Assembly: GCF_000372825.1 (NCBI RefSeq)
Contig: NZ_KB910516.1
Location: 3,453,825 to 3,517,824 of the forward strand
Reading direction: 5' to 3'
From: Methylobacterium sp. 77
GTDB taxonomy: Bacteria > Pseudomonadota > Alphaproteobacteria > Rhizobiales > Beijerinckiaceae
DNA: 64,000 nt
The position numbers were made by a program, and so were the translations under genes. Shown here in pieces: positions 8,767-18,110 of the stretch. Each line of letters begins with the position of its first letter. Position 1 is the first letter of the stretch. A model generated the notes under the pieces. That model ran no database searches, had not been told where the DNA came from, and saw only the letters and a program-made list of their open reading frames with translations.

Positions 8767-9455
8767 TCGGCGAGGACAAGCAAGGAATATCCGCCCAGCA
8801 GTCTTACGACGAGATCCGGGCTCAGATTGAACAGGGCGCGACGCGGCAGCCGCATGATCCGGCTGGACAACGCCTGATTTGGTAATTCGAGGCGGCTCGC
8901 GGTGTATTGATAGTCGATAATGCGGTAGCCGCAGTCGCGAAGCGACGCCAACGCCGATTCCTTGAAGAAGTAATGCAGGTGCCCGACATCGGCTCGAAGC
9001 TTGAGAATCGGCCATTGCCGAAGCAGCGACTGCACCGACAAGTCGAGCGGGATGTGGAAGACCTTACGCTTCGCCATCGGGCGGATCTGCTTCAGGAAAC
9101 TGATATAATCCTCGACATGCTCGATTACGTCGATAGCGAGGAGGACATCGAAGTTGAGGTCGGTCCGTTCGAGCGGGCTGTCGAGAAAGAACTTCGTCCG
9201 TCTCGTCTCCTTCGACTTAGCGCGCAAGTAAGCATGCGAGGAAATCTCGAAGCCTGACGCCGTCGAAAACGAGAATGCCTTTTCCAGGTTCAGCAGGATG
9301 TCCCCGGTCCCGCAGCCGATCTCGCAGAGGGAGTCGATGGAGACGTGATTCTTCTTGAGAATCGCGGCGATCTTCGAAGCCTTCCAGGGTGCATCCTCCT
9401 CGTGCCAGCTCGGATTCTGCTCGGCGTAGGCAGTGGTTTGGTACAACTCCAGCAT
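8763..9455 (-). CDS. Class I SAM-dependent methyltransferase
   Basis: The 230-residue protein has the SAM-binding glycine motif LCEIGCGTGDIL (residues 43-54) and LLAIDVIEHVED, a typical motif II/post-II region of Methyltransf_11/23 enzymes. In this setting it may methylate a sugar or a polysaccharide terminus, which can cap chain growth. The substrate is not readable. It is the first gene of a leftward operon (methyltransferase, GT4-GT2 fusion, Wzz-like) and overlaps the next start by ATGA. Confidence 0.85.
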   Translation of the reverse strand: MLELYQTTAYAEQNPSWHEEDAPWKASKIAAILKKNHVSIDSLCEIGCGTGDILLNLEKAFSFSTASGFEISSHAYLRAKSKETRRTKFFLDSPLERTDLNFDVLLAIDVIEHVEDYISFLKQIRPMAKRKVFHIPLDLSVQSLLRQWPILKLRADVGHLHYFFKESALASLRDCGYRIIDYQYTASRLELPNQALSSRIMRLPRRALFNLSPDLVVRLLGGYSLLVLAE

Positions 9456-9869
9456 CGTGATCCCCGCTTCTGTTCAATACACGATCGAGCAATCCATCCG
9501 GGTCGAGGAGCGACAGGTTTGGCGCACGGCCAGATCCGCGTGAAGCGACGCGACACCCTGCACCAAGCAATCCGCCGCCACGCGAGCTGCCTTGAAGAAT
9601 GGGATGACGCGAACGACCGCCGATTCACGGCTGACAGCGTGGCATCCCGATTTCATTTGTCCATTTCGGCGCACACATTCTCAACATCACTTCCGATATA
9701 GCGATGTCATGATTTTCCTGACACGTTCTATCTGTAATCATGGCAGGCATCTCGACGCGATTGTCCAGAAATCTATGCTTAACTCTTCCGGTGTATTGAT
9801 TCAATGTGGATCACGGCTAAAATTTCCAAAGCGATTATATGGAATTCCGCATCTAGGCAGGGCTTGGAC
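9456..9869. other. Intergenic region, divergent
   Basis: This is 414 bp between the methyltransferase operon (leftward) and the exported hypothetical protein (rightward). I see no supported gene. Bases 9650-9850 are AT-richer than their surroundings and probably hold the promoters. Short open frames here lack ribosome-binding sites and codon bias. Confidence 0.5.
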
Positions 9870-10439
9870 ATGAAAAATGACAACTTGGCCTGCAATTGTG
9901 GTTCCGGCATTCGACGATCAGTGGTCAATGTTGGCATGATCGGAACGGCGCTGCTCCTGTCGGTCACCGAATCCCGATCGGCATCGAATGTCTCGATGGC
10001 CGCCCTGGCGATCGGACGGCTATATGTCGTCGGAACGACAGATAAACCGCACACATCGGTGACGCTGGACATGCGGTTTCACTCGACGTCGGACGAGGCC
10101 GGAAAGTTCTCCTTCGAAGAGATCTACCATCCCGTCACCTGCGTCGTGGGAGTGGACATCGAGGGGGCGACCTACCGTGCGGTGGTGAGCAATTGTGCGC
10201 AGCAGATGCCCACCGGATCTCTGCCGTTCGTCGGTGCGGCCTTCCCGGATATGGCAGCAACGCAGCGTTTCCCTTTGCAAAAACCGAAAGCAGTACTGGT
10301 TCACCCGATGCGGCCTAAGCCGAAACCGCGCGTCGCACCGGCGCGGGTTCAGAAGCAGGAGCCGGCATCGGCTCAGCGGGATGCGACGTCACAAAGCCCC
10401 ATCGAGCCATCCAGAGCGAAGGTTCGGACTGAGTTCTGA
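9870..10439 (+). CDS. Exported hypothetical protein of the EPS region
   Basis: The protein has 189 residues from the ATG at 9870, which follows a GGCAGGG ribosome-binding site; the frame is open from 9804 without support. It has a basic N-terminus and a hydrophobic segment (VVNVGMIGTALLLSV) that could be a signal peptide or anchor. The central part (about 55-130) reads like a small beta-sandwich of the carboxypeptidase-regulatory/transthyretin type (VTLDMRFHSTSDEAGKFSFE). The proline- and lysine-rich tail is probably disordered. I do not recognise the family. Its position suggests a cell-envelope role in polysaccharide production, which is inference only. Confidence 0.65.
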   Translation: MKNDNLACNCGSGIRRSVVNVGMIGTALLLSVTESRSASNVSMAALAIGRLYVVGTTDKPHTSVTLDMRFHSTSDEAGKFSFEEIYHPVTCVVGVDIEGATYRAVVSNCAQQMPTGSLPFVGAAFPDMAATQRFPLQKPKAVLVHPMRPKPKPRVAPARVQKQEPASAQRDATSQSPIEPSRAKVRTEF

Positions 10440-10547
10440 GCCAATTGGAGCACAGGACGCAGAGTCGATCGGGGAGACAATCCAAGACAACTTCCGCTGC
10501 GTGGCGACAGCGGAAGTTGTCTTGCTACGAACCGAATGCCTAATCGT

Positions 10548-11237
10548 TCAATAGACGCCTCTGGAAGCGACGACCGCCGGAACGGTCTTGAGCATGATCG
10601 TCACGTCTCGCAGAAGCGACCAAGTCCGGACGTATTCGCGGTCCAGCATGACACGTCCCTCATAGGAAACGTCATTGCGACCGCTACACTGCCACAAGCC
10701 TGTGAGGCCCGGACGAACCGCCTTGTAGTCGGCGATGGCGGCCCCGTAGCGCGCCATTTCTTCAGCAACGATCGGACGCGGCCCCACCAGACTCATGTCG
10801 CCACGAATAATGTTCATCAGTTGAGGCAGCTCATCGAGGCTCGTATCGCGCAAAAGCTTGCCGAGTGGCGTGATGCGCGGGTCGTTGCGAAGCTTGCGCG
10901 TCGCCTGCCACTCGAGCATCGCGTCCGGGTGCAGTGCGAGATGCCGAACCAGGGCGGCATCCGCGTCGACCACCATGGTGCGGAACTTCAGGCATCCGAA
11001 CGGCGTGCCGCTCTTGCCAATTCGACGATGACGGATCAGGACCGGGCCGCGATCTGAGAAAAACACGGCCGCGGCGATAATGACCAAAATTGTACTGAGT
11101 AAGATCAGCGCCGTCGCCGCCAAGGTAATATCCATGATGCGCTTGGTACGGCTCGATGCAGCATGCGCGACAGGGTGCTGGAGCTCCGGAACAGGAGAAG
11201 CGCTGAGCGAGGCTTCAATCGGGTTTCCAATCAGCAC
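10548..11237 (-). CDS. exoY: Exopolysaccharide initiating sugar transferase, ExoY-like
   Basis: The 229-residue protein is a bacterial sugar transferase (polyisoprenyl-phosphate hexose-1-phosphate transferase). One membrane helix (about 37-60) precedes the hallmark RGPVLIRHRRIGKSGTPF and CLKFRTMV motifs, then LRDTSLDELPQLMNI and MSLVGPRP, near the usual ExoY length. It transfers a sugar-1-phosphate, often galactose or glucose, to undecaprenyl phosphate and so starts each repeat unit on the inner membrane. WbaP/WcaJ-type proteins are longer and carry extra helices. The symbol follows similarity of type, not proven orthology. Confidence 0.85.
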   Translation of the reverse strand: MLIGNPIEASLSASPVPELQHPVAHAASSRTKRIMDITLAATALILLSTILVIIAAAVFFSDRGPVLIRHRRIGKSGTPFGCLKFRTMVVDADAALVRHLALHPDAMLEWQATRKLRNDPRITPLGKLLRDTSLDELPQLMNIIRGDMSLVGPRPIVAEEMARYGAAIADYKAVRPGLTGLWQCSGRNDVSYEGRVMLDREYVRTWSLLRDVTIMLKTVPAVVASRGVY

Positions 11238-11614
11238 GAAAACCTCCTCAAGAGAAATGAAATGATCACGATCCTGATAGATTCGGCTTGATCGAATAGC
11301 TGCGACACTGCTTTTGTACTTGGCAATCGCAGGTCATCGACATTCACCGACGTCAAATGTGCGAGGCGTAGTCCGATCTGAATTTGTTATTAACTTCTTG
11401 TTAACTATTCGATATCAATAATTTTTCCGCGAAGCGAGTATCGTCGTCTGGCGCCTGCGTCAGGATTCACAGCGGCATTGTCAGGCTTTCTCGCGACGAG
11501 AGGGTCCCCACAGGTCGACATGGCTTATGGACGGAGCCGATAGGATTCGACGCCATAGGGATTGGCCGATCGCCTTTTGCTGCAGTGCCGCATGGCCGGG
11601 ATGGCCCGCCACTC
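11238..11614. other. Intergenic region upstream of exoY-like gene
   Basis: This is 377 bp without a supported gene. The part at 11380-11430 is AT-rich and is a likely promoter area for the leftward exoY-like gene. The remainder is the region downstream of the GT4 gene at 11615. Confidence 0.45.
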
Positions 11615-12760
11615 TCAGGCTCGTTCAGGTTTGACCAAGACGAGGTTCTGATGCGGGACCGGCACTGTTCCTGCCCGTGACGTGACCGAGTCGATGAAGT
11701 TGCGCATGCGCCGCTCGAACACGGCGGTGGCAAAACGCTCGGCGTGGATGCGGATCGCCTGCGGATTTACCTTGAGAGTCTGCATCCGCTCGACCCCGTC
11801 GATGATCGCTTCGACGCTCTGCGTATGGAAGAACAAGCCCGTCACCCCTTCGACGACGGTCTCGGTGGCACCACCACGGCCGAAGGCCAGGACCGGCCGC
11901 CCGCTCGCCATCGATTCCACCGGCACGATGCCGAAATCTTCCTCACCGGGGAAAACGAGCGCGAAGGATTCAGCGTAGAGCTGCCGCAAGGTAGCGAAGG
12001 GCTGTGGTCCCAGCACGGTGACGGTCGGACCGGCTAGCCGGCGCAGTTCGTCTAGCATCTCCCCGCCGCCGACGACGATGAGGCGTCGGCCCATCCGGTT
12101 GAAGGCACGCACGGCGAGGTCGGGCCGCTTGTAGGGAACGAGCTCCCCCGCCATCAGCCAGGTCCCGTCCTTGCCCGCTTCGGGATCGATGTAGAAATCC
12201 TCCACCGCGACGGGCGGAGGGATCACCTGCGAGTCGCGCCGATAGTAGCGGGTGATGCGCTCCGCCACCGTGTGGGAATTCGCGACGAAATGATCGACCC
12301 GTTGCGCGGACAATGCGTCCCAGGAGCGGATGTAATGGGCTGCCGGCAGCATCAGGAGCCGCTTCAGGCGTCCGCTGGTGCGCCGATACTCATGGAACAT
12401 GTTCCAGACATAGCGCATCGGCGAATGGCAATAGCAGATATGGACCGAGCCGGGAGGGGGAACGATGCCTTTCGCAGGTCCCGACTCGCTGCTGATGATG
12501 AGATCGTACTTGCGGAGGTCGAGTTGCTCCAATGCCATCGGCATCAGCGGCAGGTAGTTCTTGTAGAGTTTTGCCGCGAACGGTAATCGGCCGATGAAGG
12601 TCTGTGTTATCTGTCGCGCGCGGATCAGTGGACTGACCGCTTCGGGTCTGTAGACATGGACGAAGAGGTCGGCGTCCGGGTAGAGGCGGCAGAGGGACTC
12701 CACCACCTTCTCGCCGCCACGCATGCCGACAAGCCAGTAATGGACGATGGCCGTTTGCAT
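11615..12760 (-). CDS. Glycosyltransferase family 4
   Basis: This 381-residue GT-B protein shows the N-terminal HYWLVGMRGGEKVVE glycine-rich acceptor loop. The donor-binding C-terminal domain has MAGELVPYKRPDLAVRAF, VTVLGPQPF and FPGEEDFGIVPVESMASGRPV (the E-x7-E region). It should add a sugar to the lipid-linked intermediate of the local exopolysaccharide; donor and linkage are unknown. It is transcribed away from the HAD-like gene, with a shared 236-bp upstream region. Confidence 0.85.
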   Translation of the reverse strand: MQTAIVHYWLVGMRGGEKVVESLCRLYPDADLFVHVYRPEAVSPLIRARQITQTFIGRLPFAAKLYKNYLPLMPMALEQLDLRKYDLIISSESGPAKGIVPPPGSVHICYCHSPMRYVWNMFHEYRRTSGRLKRLLMLPAAHYIRSWDALSAQRVDHFVANSHTVAERITRYYRRDSQVIPPPVAVEDFYIDPEAGKDGTWLMAGELVPYKRPDLAVRAFNRMGRRLIVVGGGEMLDELRRLAGPTVTVLGPQPFATLRQLYAESFALVFPGEEDFGIVPVESMASGRPVLAFGRGGATETVVEGVTGLFFHTQSVEAIIDGVERMQTLKVNPQAIRIHAERFATAVFERRMRNFIDSVTSRAGTVPVPHQNLVLVKPERA

Positions 12761-12996
12761 CGAAGGCCTCAGGGTTAACGATTTCTGTATGTGGCGACGC
12801 TAGGGCCTCCGTCTCTCGCCGGTCTGTCAGACTATTCCCGACATCGGCCAGGAATTTACCGGATTTACCTGTCGGGCTGCGCGATGACTCTACGTTGGGG
12901 TGCCTGAGCAGTTTGGGCTCAGCCTGGATCGGCCCTCGGCCTATGCCTGGGGACATCGAGGCGGAGCCGTCACGGCCGGGCGCGCGGTGACCCTTC

Positions 12997-13782
12997 GTGA
13001 TGAGAGGCGCTATGGTTCTGCCCGAGAGAGCTGCGGCACGGGTGGTGTCCTGCGACGTGTTCGACACGTTGCTCCACCGCGACCATCGATCCGAGCGCCG
13101 CCGCTTCCGCGACATCGCGGATCTGGCCTCGCGGCGGCTCGCCGTCGAGAAGGGAATCGCGCTTTCGTCGGCCGCGATCCTGCACGCGCGGATCGAGGTT
13201 CAGCGACATGCCTATCGGGCCCTCGATCTCGCCCGCCCCACCGGAGACGTCCGCTTCGCCGACATGATCGACGCGATGGCGCGGATCCTCGATCTCGACA
13301 CCGATGCCGCGGCAATCCTGCACGATGCCGAGATCGCGGTGGAACAGGCGCAGCTGACACCGAACAAGGCACTCTTCACTTGGCTCACGGCGCAGGCGCG
13401 GGTCGGGTGCCGGATCATCGCCGTCAGCGACACCTATCATGAGGCGAGTACGATCGCGCAGCTTCTGGCCGCGCTCGCGCCACGGCATCCGGTCGAGCAG
13501 ATCCACACCAGCGCGGACCACAACGCAACCAAGCGCACCGGTGCGTTGTTCGGGGCGGTCCTGCGCGCCGAGGGCGTCGCGCCGGCCGATATCCTTCATA
13601 TCGGCGACGATGAGCGGGCCGATATCACGATGGCACGGGCCGCCGGCCTGCGGACGTTGCAGGTCGCACGGCCGCGCCACCTGATCTTCCGACGTCGAAC
13701 CGACGCCGTTCAGTCACGTCTGGTCCAGGCTCTGCAGACGGCGCTCCAGCGCTCCGCCAGGACGAGGAGCGGCCTGGCATGA
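12997..13782 (+). CDS. HAD-superfamily hydrolase domain protein (COG5610 N-terminal half)
   Basis: The 261-residue protein has HAD motif I as SCDVFDTLLHR, motif II in IIAVSDTYHEA and the motif III/IV region HIGDDERADITMARAAG. Starts are GTG 12997, ATG 13000 or ATG 13012; AGAGG at 13003-13007 favours 13012. The next gene starts inside this stop codon (ATGA). Proteins annotated as predicted HAD hydrolases in polysaccharide clusters (COG5610 type) usually continue with a second domain, and that domain appears here as the separate downstream gene. The substrate is unknown; a sugar phosphate is plausible. Confidence 0.8.
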   Translation: MMRGAMVLPERAAARVVSCDVFDTLLHRDHRSERRRFRDIADLASRRLAVEKGIALSSAAILHARIEVQRHAYRALDLARPTGDVRFADMIDAMARILDLDTDAAAILHDAEIAVEQAQLTPNKALFTWLTAQARVGCRIIAVSDTYHEASTIAQLLAALAPRHPVEQIHTSADHNATKRTGALFGAVLRAEGVAPADILHIGDDERADITMARAAGLRTLQVARPRHLIFRRRTDAVQSRLVQALQTALQRSARTRSGLA

Positions 13783-15008
13783 GAGCGACGACCGACCTCG
13801 CCACGATGGATGCTGAGCAGTTCGGACGCGCGGCGCTCGGCCCCATCCTGGCCGAGTTCTGCCAACGGCTCTGGCTGTTCGAGCGCTTCCTCCCCGAGCC
13901 CGGCGATGCCGCCCTGCTCTTCTGCGCGCGCGGTGGTCTGCGCCTGAAACTGGTCTACGAGCGCTTCCTCGCGCGCACCGGCCTGCCTGCACGGCTTCCC
14001 GCGGAGGCCCTGATGGTCTCTCGCCTCGTCGCGGCCCGAACCGCGGTGGCGCCGCCCCGGGATGGCGTGCTGGCCGAGTTGGGACGCGAATTCGCAGGGC
14101 GTCCGATGGGCGAGGCCGCATCGGCGCTCGCCCAATGCGATGACCTCGACCTGCCGCCATCCTGGCAGGCGCCGTTTCGCGCCAGCTCCTTCGCGACCCT
14201 GATCTGCGCGCAGGAGCCCGGAGCGAGTGCGCTGCGGCAGGCGGTGGCGCTCCAGGATAGCCGCTTCCGGGCTCATCTCGCCGCCTGCATGGCGGGCCGG
14301 CGCCACGGTATCCTGGTCGATACCGGGTTGTACGGCAGCACGGTGCGCATGTTGCGCGAAGGCGTGCCGGAAATGCGCTGGTCGGGCCTGCAATTCGCGC
14401 GCAGCAACTATAAGCGCTTCGCGGCACCGCATTTCGATTGCACACTGGGCGTGAGCGTCGAGAGCGACGTGTATAAACCGTGGGAGGTGCGGACTTCGGC
14501 GCTTCGGTTCTGGCAACTGATCGAGGCCGTGCTCGAGCCCGATCTGCCGAGCGTGCGGGTCTTTGCGGCCGCGCGCGAGGGAGAGCCACCGAAGTCGAAC
14601 CTTCAGGTGGCGGATTGGCAAAGTCGCGTCGCGCCGCGGGAAGCAGGGCTCTTCGACGCCGCGCTCTCCTATATCGACGATCTCACCGCCGCCGACCTGC
14701 GCCGGCTTCCCGATGAGGCCGCGCGGGGCTGGCGATTGTTCAAGCGCCGCGTCGTCTGGCCCGACAGGCAGGCGGTCACGAGCCTCGCTCTCGAAGATCG
14801 CTCACGTGATTTCGGCCGCCTCGATCAGGTCGCGCAATTCGCCGCTCCGGCCGCGAGCAGTCTCCAGCAGATCCGCAACAGCCTGTGGCGAGAAGGAGCG
14901 GTAATGCGTGGGTTTCCCCGCATGGGTTACCTCGGCCTCATGATGATCGAACTGGCTCATCTCGGCCGAAGCCTCAAACACGAAGCGCTCGCCATGAGGC
15001 GTGCCTGA
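13779..15008 (+). CDS. Hypothetical protein resembling C-terminal half of COG5610 HAD proteins
   Basis: The 409-residue protein has no textbook domain. It shows features I associate with the region after the HAD domain in large COG5610-type proteins: an opening block (ALGPILAEFCQRLWLFERFL), LLFCARGGLRLKLVYERFL in place of the usual FLARDG.LLK..Y motif, MVSRLVAART, and HGILVDTGLYGSTVRML. It overlaps the preceding HAD gene by ATGA, so the two products are likely made together and may form one functional unit. A function in polysaccharide assembly is inference from position. Confidence 0.65.
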   Translation: MRATTDLATMDAEQFGRAALGPILAEFCQRLWLFERFLPEPGDAALLFCARGGLRLKLVYERFLARTGLPARLPAEALMVSRLVAARTAVAPPRDGVLAELGREFAGRPMGEAASALAQCDDLDLPPSWQAPFRASSFATLICAQEPGASALRQAVALQDSRFRAHLAACMAGRRHGILVDTGLYGSTVRMLREGVPEMRWSGLQFARSNYKRFAAPHFDCTLGVSVESDVYKPWEVRTSALRFWQLIEAVLEPDLPSVRVFAAAREGEPPKSNLQVADWQSRVAPREAGLFDAALSYIDDLTAADLRRLPDEAARGWRLFKRRVVWPDRQAVTSLALEDRSRDFGRLDQVAQFAAPAASSLQQIRNSLWREGAVMRGFPRMGYLGLMMIELAHLGRSLKHEALAMRRA

Positions 15009-15198
15009 CCCAACCGATGGAAGGGAAGCAGTCTTTTCCGACACGTTCGAGATGCACGTGATGCCATTCGGATGCGCCACGATTTTCAACACTTCCACCC
15101 TGCGGCCATCGAGGAGCGGTTGGAGGATATATTCGTAACGGCGAGATTTCAAAGAGTTCCGATGCTGTCATCGGAGCGAGCCAGGACCGCGATGCTTC

Positions 15199-15990
15199 AT
15201 GCTCAACTCACTCAGCCCCTACATCCAGCAGATGCTGGGCCGCGCCTCGCACACGGTCGCGCACCGTAAGCGCCTGCGCCAGATCCTCTTCAATACGATG
15301 GCGAAGCGCACCGGCGGCGTCGCCCGTCTTCAGGAGATCGACGAAGTTCGATTTCTCGGCCACGCCTTCGCGGCACTGCCCAAGGCCAACGCGCAGATTC
15401 TTCAAGATCTATGGGTGGTCTTCGAGACGGGCGGCCAACGCGACGGTTACTTTGTCGAGTTCGGAGCCACCAACGGACGCACGAACAGCAACACCTACCT
15501 CTTGGAATCCGAGTATGGCTGGACCGGAATCTTGGCCGAACCCAACCCGGTCTGGCACGACGACCTCTCGCGCAACCGGGATTGCATCATCGAACATTGC
15601 TGTATCAGTGCCCGAAGCGGCGAACGCGTCGCGTTCCTGGCCACGGACAATCCCGAACTCAGCTCGCTGGTGACCTTCGCGGATAAGGATCACTTCGCTT
15701 CGGTGCGCAAGACGGCGCCGCAGATCGAGGTGCAAACGCTGTCACTCATCGATCTCCTGATCCGGCACGATGCTCCACGACGGATCGATTACATGTCGGT
15801 GGATACCGAGGGCAGCGAACTCGACATCCTGAAAGCTTTCGACTTCGAGCGCTACGATGTTCGCCTGCTCTCAATCGAGCACAACAATACCGCGAGCGAA
15901 AACGGAATCGATTCGTTGATGCGGGCGAACGGCTACGTTCGGCGGTTTCCGGAATTCTCCCAATGGGATGCCTGGTACGTGAAGCCGTGA
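15199..15990 (+). CDS. FkbM-family methyltransferase
   Basis: The 263-residue protein contains the FkbM-type SAM-binding fold: GYFVEFGATNGRTNSNTYLLE (motif I region), GWTGILAEPNP (post-I acidic residue), LSLIDLLIRHDAPRRIDYMSVDTEGSELDIL (the conserved D.EG.E block) and a C-terminal beta hairpin. FkbM proteins are O-methyltransferases, frequent in polysaccharide and glycolipid loci where they methylate sugar hydroxyls. It is the last gene of the rightward segment, 190 bp after the HAD pair. Confidence 0.85.
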   Translation: MLNSLSPYIQQMLGRASHTVAHRKRLRQILFNTMAKRTGGVARLQEIDEVRFLGHAFAALPKANAQILQDLWVVFETGGQRDGYFVEFGATNGRTNSNTYLLESEYGWTGILAEPNPVWHDDLSRNRDCIIEHCCISARSGERVAFLATDNPELSSLVTFADKDHFASVRKTAPQIEVQTLSLIDLLIRHDAPRRIDYMSVDTEGSELDILKAFDFERYDVRLLSIEHNNTASENGIDSLMRANGYVRRFPEFSQWDAWYVKP

Positions 15991-16921
15991 TCTCCTCTGC
16001 GGTCGAACCGAACGCGCGACGACGAAGAGGCGGTCATGAAGGCCAGGAGCGTGTGCGTATCTCCCCGGTTGAAACCATATCGCCCTGTCCCGCCGGATCT
16101 GTCGTAAGTCATCGTTCAATAATCGGTGCCGGATCGAAGGCTAGGTCGCGGCCGCGCCTCACGATGTGCGGGCCCTCGGCGGAGGCCGGGCCACGCTGAT
16201 CGACGACTTTTCGACCGTCAGCCGGCTGCGATGGATGCGGCGCGCCGAACTGGTTTCGCGGAAGTGCCTAGGAATTCCCTCCGATCAGGACGGTCGGCCT
16301 AGCCGTACGAGCGTCGTGCCGGCGCATTGGCGGATGCACTACGCTCCTCGAATTCGCAAGATAGGAATGCCAACAATACGTATAACGCTACGTAGTTTAT
16401 GGTCGACAACCAGTAATACTATTCGTTCGAGAACTGCCATTCGTACCTGCAATTAGAGCATGTAGATGCCGACAATCAATCCGTTGGCCGCGCATTGCGG
16501 ATTCATAACCCCGCTACGCTGCAATGCCGCGAGAACTGGCACCAAATTTGCGATGCACCAATCGGCACATCCCCGATGCTGTGCGGCAGGCGCTGGAGTC
16601 TTGGCGACAGTCGCGTGAAGCATCGTGAGTGCTGAGAGGCATGAAAGCCATCAGTGATCTGCTTTTATTCCACTTCTGCGGAAGTGGATGCTGAGATCGT
16701 GATCAATGATAGAATTCATGATTGATATTGAACAAAATTTTGTGAGATTATACATTTGTTGTTTTAATTAATCGAAATCAACATGATTATTTAATCTTGG
16801 TAATTGTCGAATAGCTTTCGATTTATTCTTATTGTCTGAGCTCTAGTTTTGTGTCGAGATCTAATTTTATGAAAAAATCTACCGCGATATATTAACAGTC
16901 ACGTATTGGAGGGTTTCTGTC
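15991..16921. other. Long AT-rich non-coding region upstream of NarL-type regulator
   Basis: There is no supported gene in 931 bp. The left part is GC-rich and unremarkable. Bases 16690-16910 are strikingly AT-rich with several TAATTA/ATTTAA-like tracts. An 8-bp stem hairpin with a TGCG loop sits at 16669-16688. The region ends in a strong GGAGGG ribosome-binding site before 16922. It looks like the regulatory and leader region of the response-regulator gene. Confidence 0.55.
16669..16688. repeat. Small hairpin
   Basis: The perfect inverted repeat has arms TCCACTTC (16669-16676) and GAAGTGGA (16681-16688) with a 4-base TGCG loop. It lies at the left edge of the AT-rich leader. It may be a terminator remnant or a regulatory hairpin. 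Confidence 0.4.
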
Positions 16922-17584
16922 ATGGCTGATGCTGTGGGCGGGTTGCTGAAGCTTCTAATAGCAGACGGCTACCCTCTGTGTTTGTGCGGCGTCCGTGCGA
17001 TGGTGCGGGATGGCGATAGCTATGAAATCATTCACGAAGCATCGTCCGGTGCGGAAGCACTGCGCCTCATCATCGCGCAGCAACCCGATATCGCAATCTT
17101 GGACATGGCCATGTCCGGCATGCAAGGCTTTACTGTCCTGCGGCGCATCAAGGCCGAGGCTCCGGACACGCGTGTCATCATCTTCAGCAGCTTCGAGGAC
17201 GCGAGCCTCGTGCGCGAAACTTTGGCCGAAGGGGCGTGTGGTTACGTTCTCAAACGTTCCGCGCCCGAACACTTGCTACAGGCCCTCAACGCCGTGCGAA
17301 GCGGCGGCCTTTATATCGATCCGACGATTGCGTCGCATTTCGTCACCGACAAGAGAAGGATCGGCACACGCGGTGCCATGCCGCTGACAGAGCGCGAGCG
17401 TGAGGTATTCAGACTGATCGCGCTGGGCTTCACCAACAAAGAGGTCGCCGGCAAACTGGGTGTGACCGCGAAATCGATCGAGACCTACAAGAACCGCGCA
17501 AGCGAGAAACTGGATATCCGCAGCCGCGCGAAGATCGTGCAATACGCGATGCTTCAAGGCTGGCTCATCGGCCCGCCATCCTGA
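16922..17584 (+). CDS. NarL/FixJ-type response regulator
   Basis: The 220-residue protein has an N-terminal receiver domain with phospho-acceptor D61 in AILDMAMSGM, the switch serine in IIFSSF and the lysine in YVLKRS. A C-terminal LuxR-type helix-turn-helix follows (LTEREREVFRLIALGFTNKEVAGKLGVTAKSIETYKNR). The usual pair of acidic residues after the first strand is reduced to one (IADGYPL), which may alter magnesium binding. No kinase gene is adjacent. Position next to the exopolysaccharide genes suggests it may regulate them, which is inference. Its 3' end overlaps the convergent small membrane protein gene by 31 bp. Confidence 0.88.
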   Translation: MADAVGGLLKLLIADGYPLCLCGVRAMVRDGDSYEIIHEASSGAEALRLIIAQQPDIAILDMAMSGMQGFTVLRRIKAEAPDTRVIIFSSFEDASLVRETLAEGACGYVLKRSAPEHLLQALNAVRSGGLYIDPTIASHFVTDKRRIGTRGAMPLTEREREVFRLIALGFTNKEVAGKLGVTAKSIETYKNRASEKLDIRSRAKIVQYAMLQGWLIGPPS

Positions 17585-17901
17585 GAGCGCGACCACCGCT
17601 GCGGAATGATCTCGGGCGCATTGCCCTCGACGCTCCGGTCGATTTTTGCTCGGGCTTGCTCCGTGCGCTGGGCAATGACGCTGCGCAGGACGATGGCAGC
17701 GCCGTAACCGATCTGCAGAGCCACGATGGCGATCACCAAGGTGACCGGAAGGCCGAACGTATTCCCCAGCGCCGGTCCAAGTAAGGTTGCGGCCGCGACG
17801 ATCACGCAGAAGCCGATGAGGATGACGACCAATCCTGAGACCCGTGCCAGAAAGCTGAGGAGCGCCCCCGCCGCGATCAGGCATGTCGACAATATCAGCA
17901 T
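17554..17901 (-). CDS. Small membrane protein, possible SyrA/ExoX-type EPS repressor
   Basis: The 115-residue protein starts at the ATG ending at 17901; the frame is open to 17979, but upstream residues are not protein-like. It has three hydrophobic segments (about 1-20, 22-40, 46-70), the last ending LQIGYGAAIVLRSVIAQRTEQAR, then a charged tail. The final LQ.GY....L segment with a basic end resembles small exopolysaccharide production repressors (SyrA/ExoX family). That match is by eye and weak. Its location at the edge of the polysaccharide region fits, but a generic membrane protein is equally possible. Confidence 0.6.
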   Translation of the reverse strand: MLILSTCLIAAGALLSFLARVSGLVVILIGFCVIVAAATLLGPALGNTFGLPVTLVIAIVALQIGYGAAIVLRSVIAQRTEQARAKIDRSVEGNAPEIIPQRWSRSQDGGPMSQP

Positions 17902-18110
17902 CGGATGGTCTCCGCCGGCACCAGTCCGACACTCGGAAAACGCGCGCTGATCCGCGACGTGACGTCTCTCGCCGATCATAGTACCGAGAATCTTACGGAA
18001 GGCTAATCCGATCGGCCGGCATTCGGCCGGCTGAAGGGGCCGTGTCAGGCCCCGGAAAATGCGAGGTCGGCTTCAGAAGATGGGAAAGGCCGGTGCTTCG
18101 ACGCGTTGCT

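Noticed and set aside
8767-9015. N-terminal extension of the GT4-GT2 fusion
   Set aside because: It overlaps the methyltransferase gene and reads as arginine/serine-rich shadow; the ATGA overlap at 8763-8766 gives a better start.
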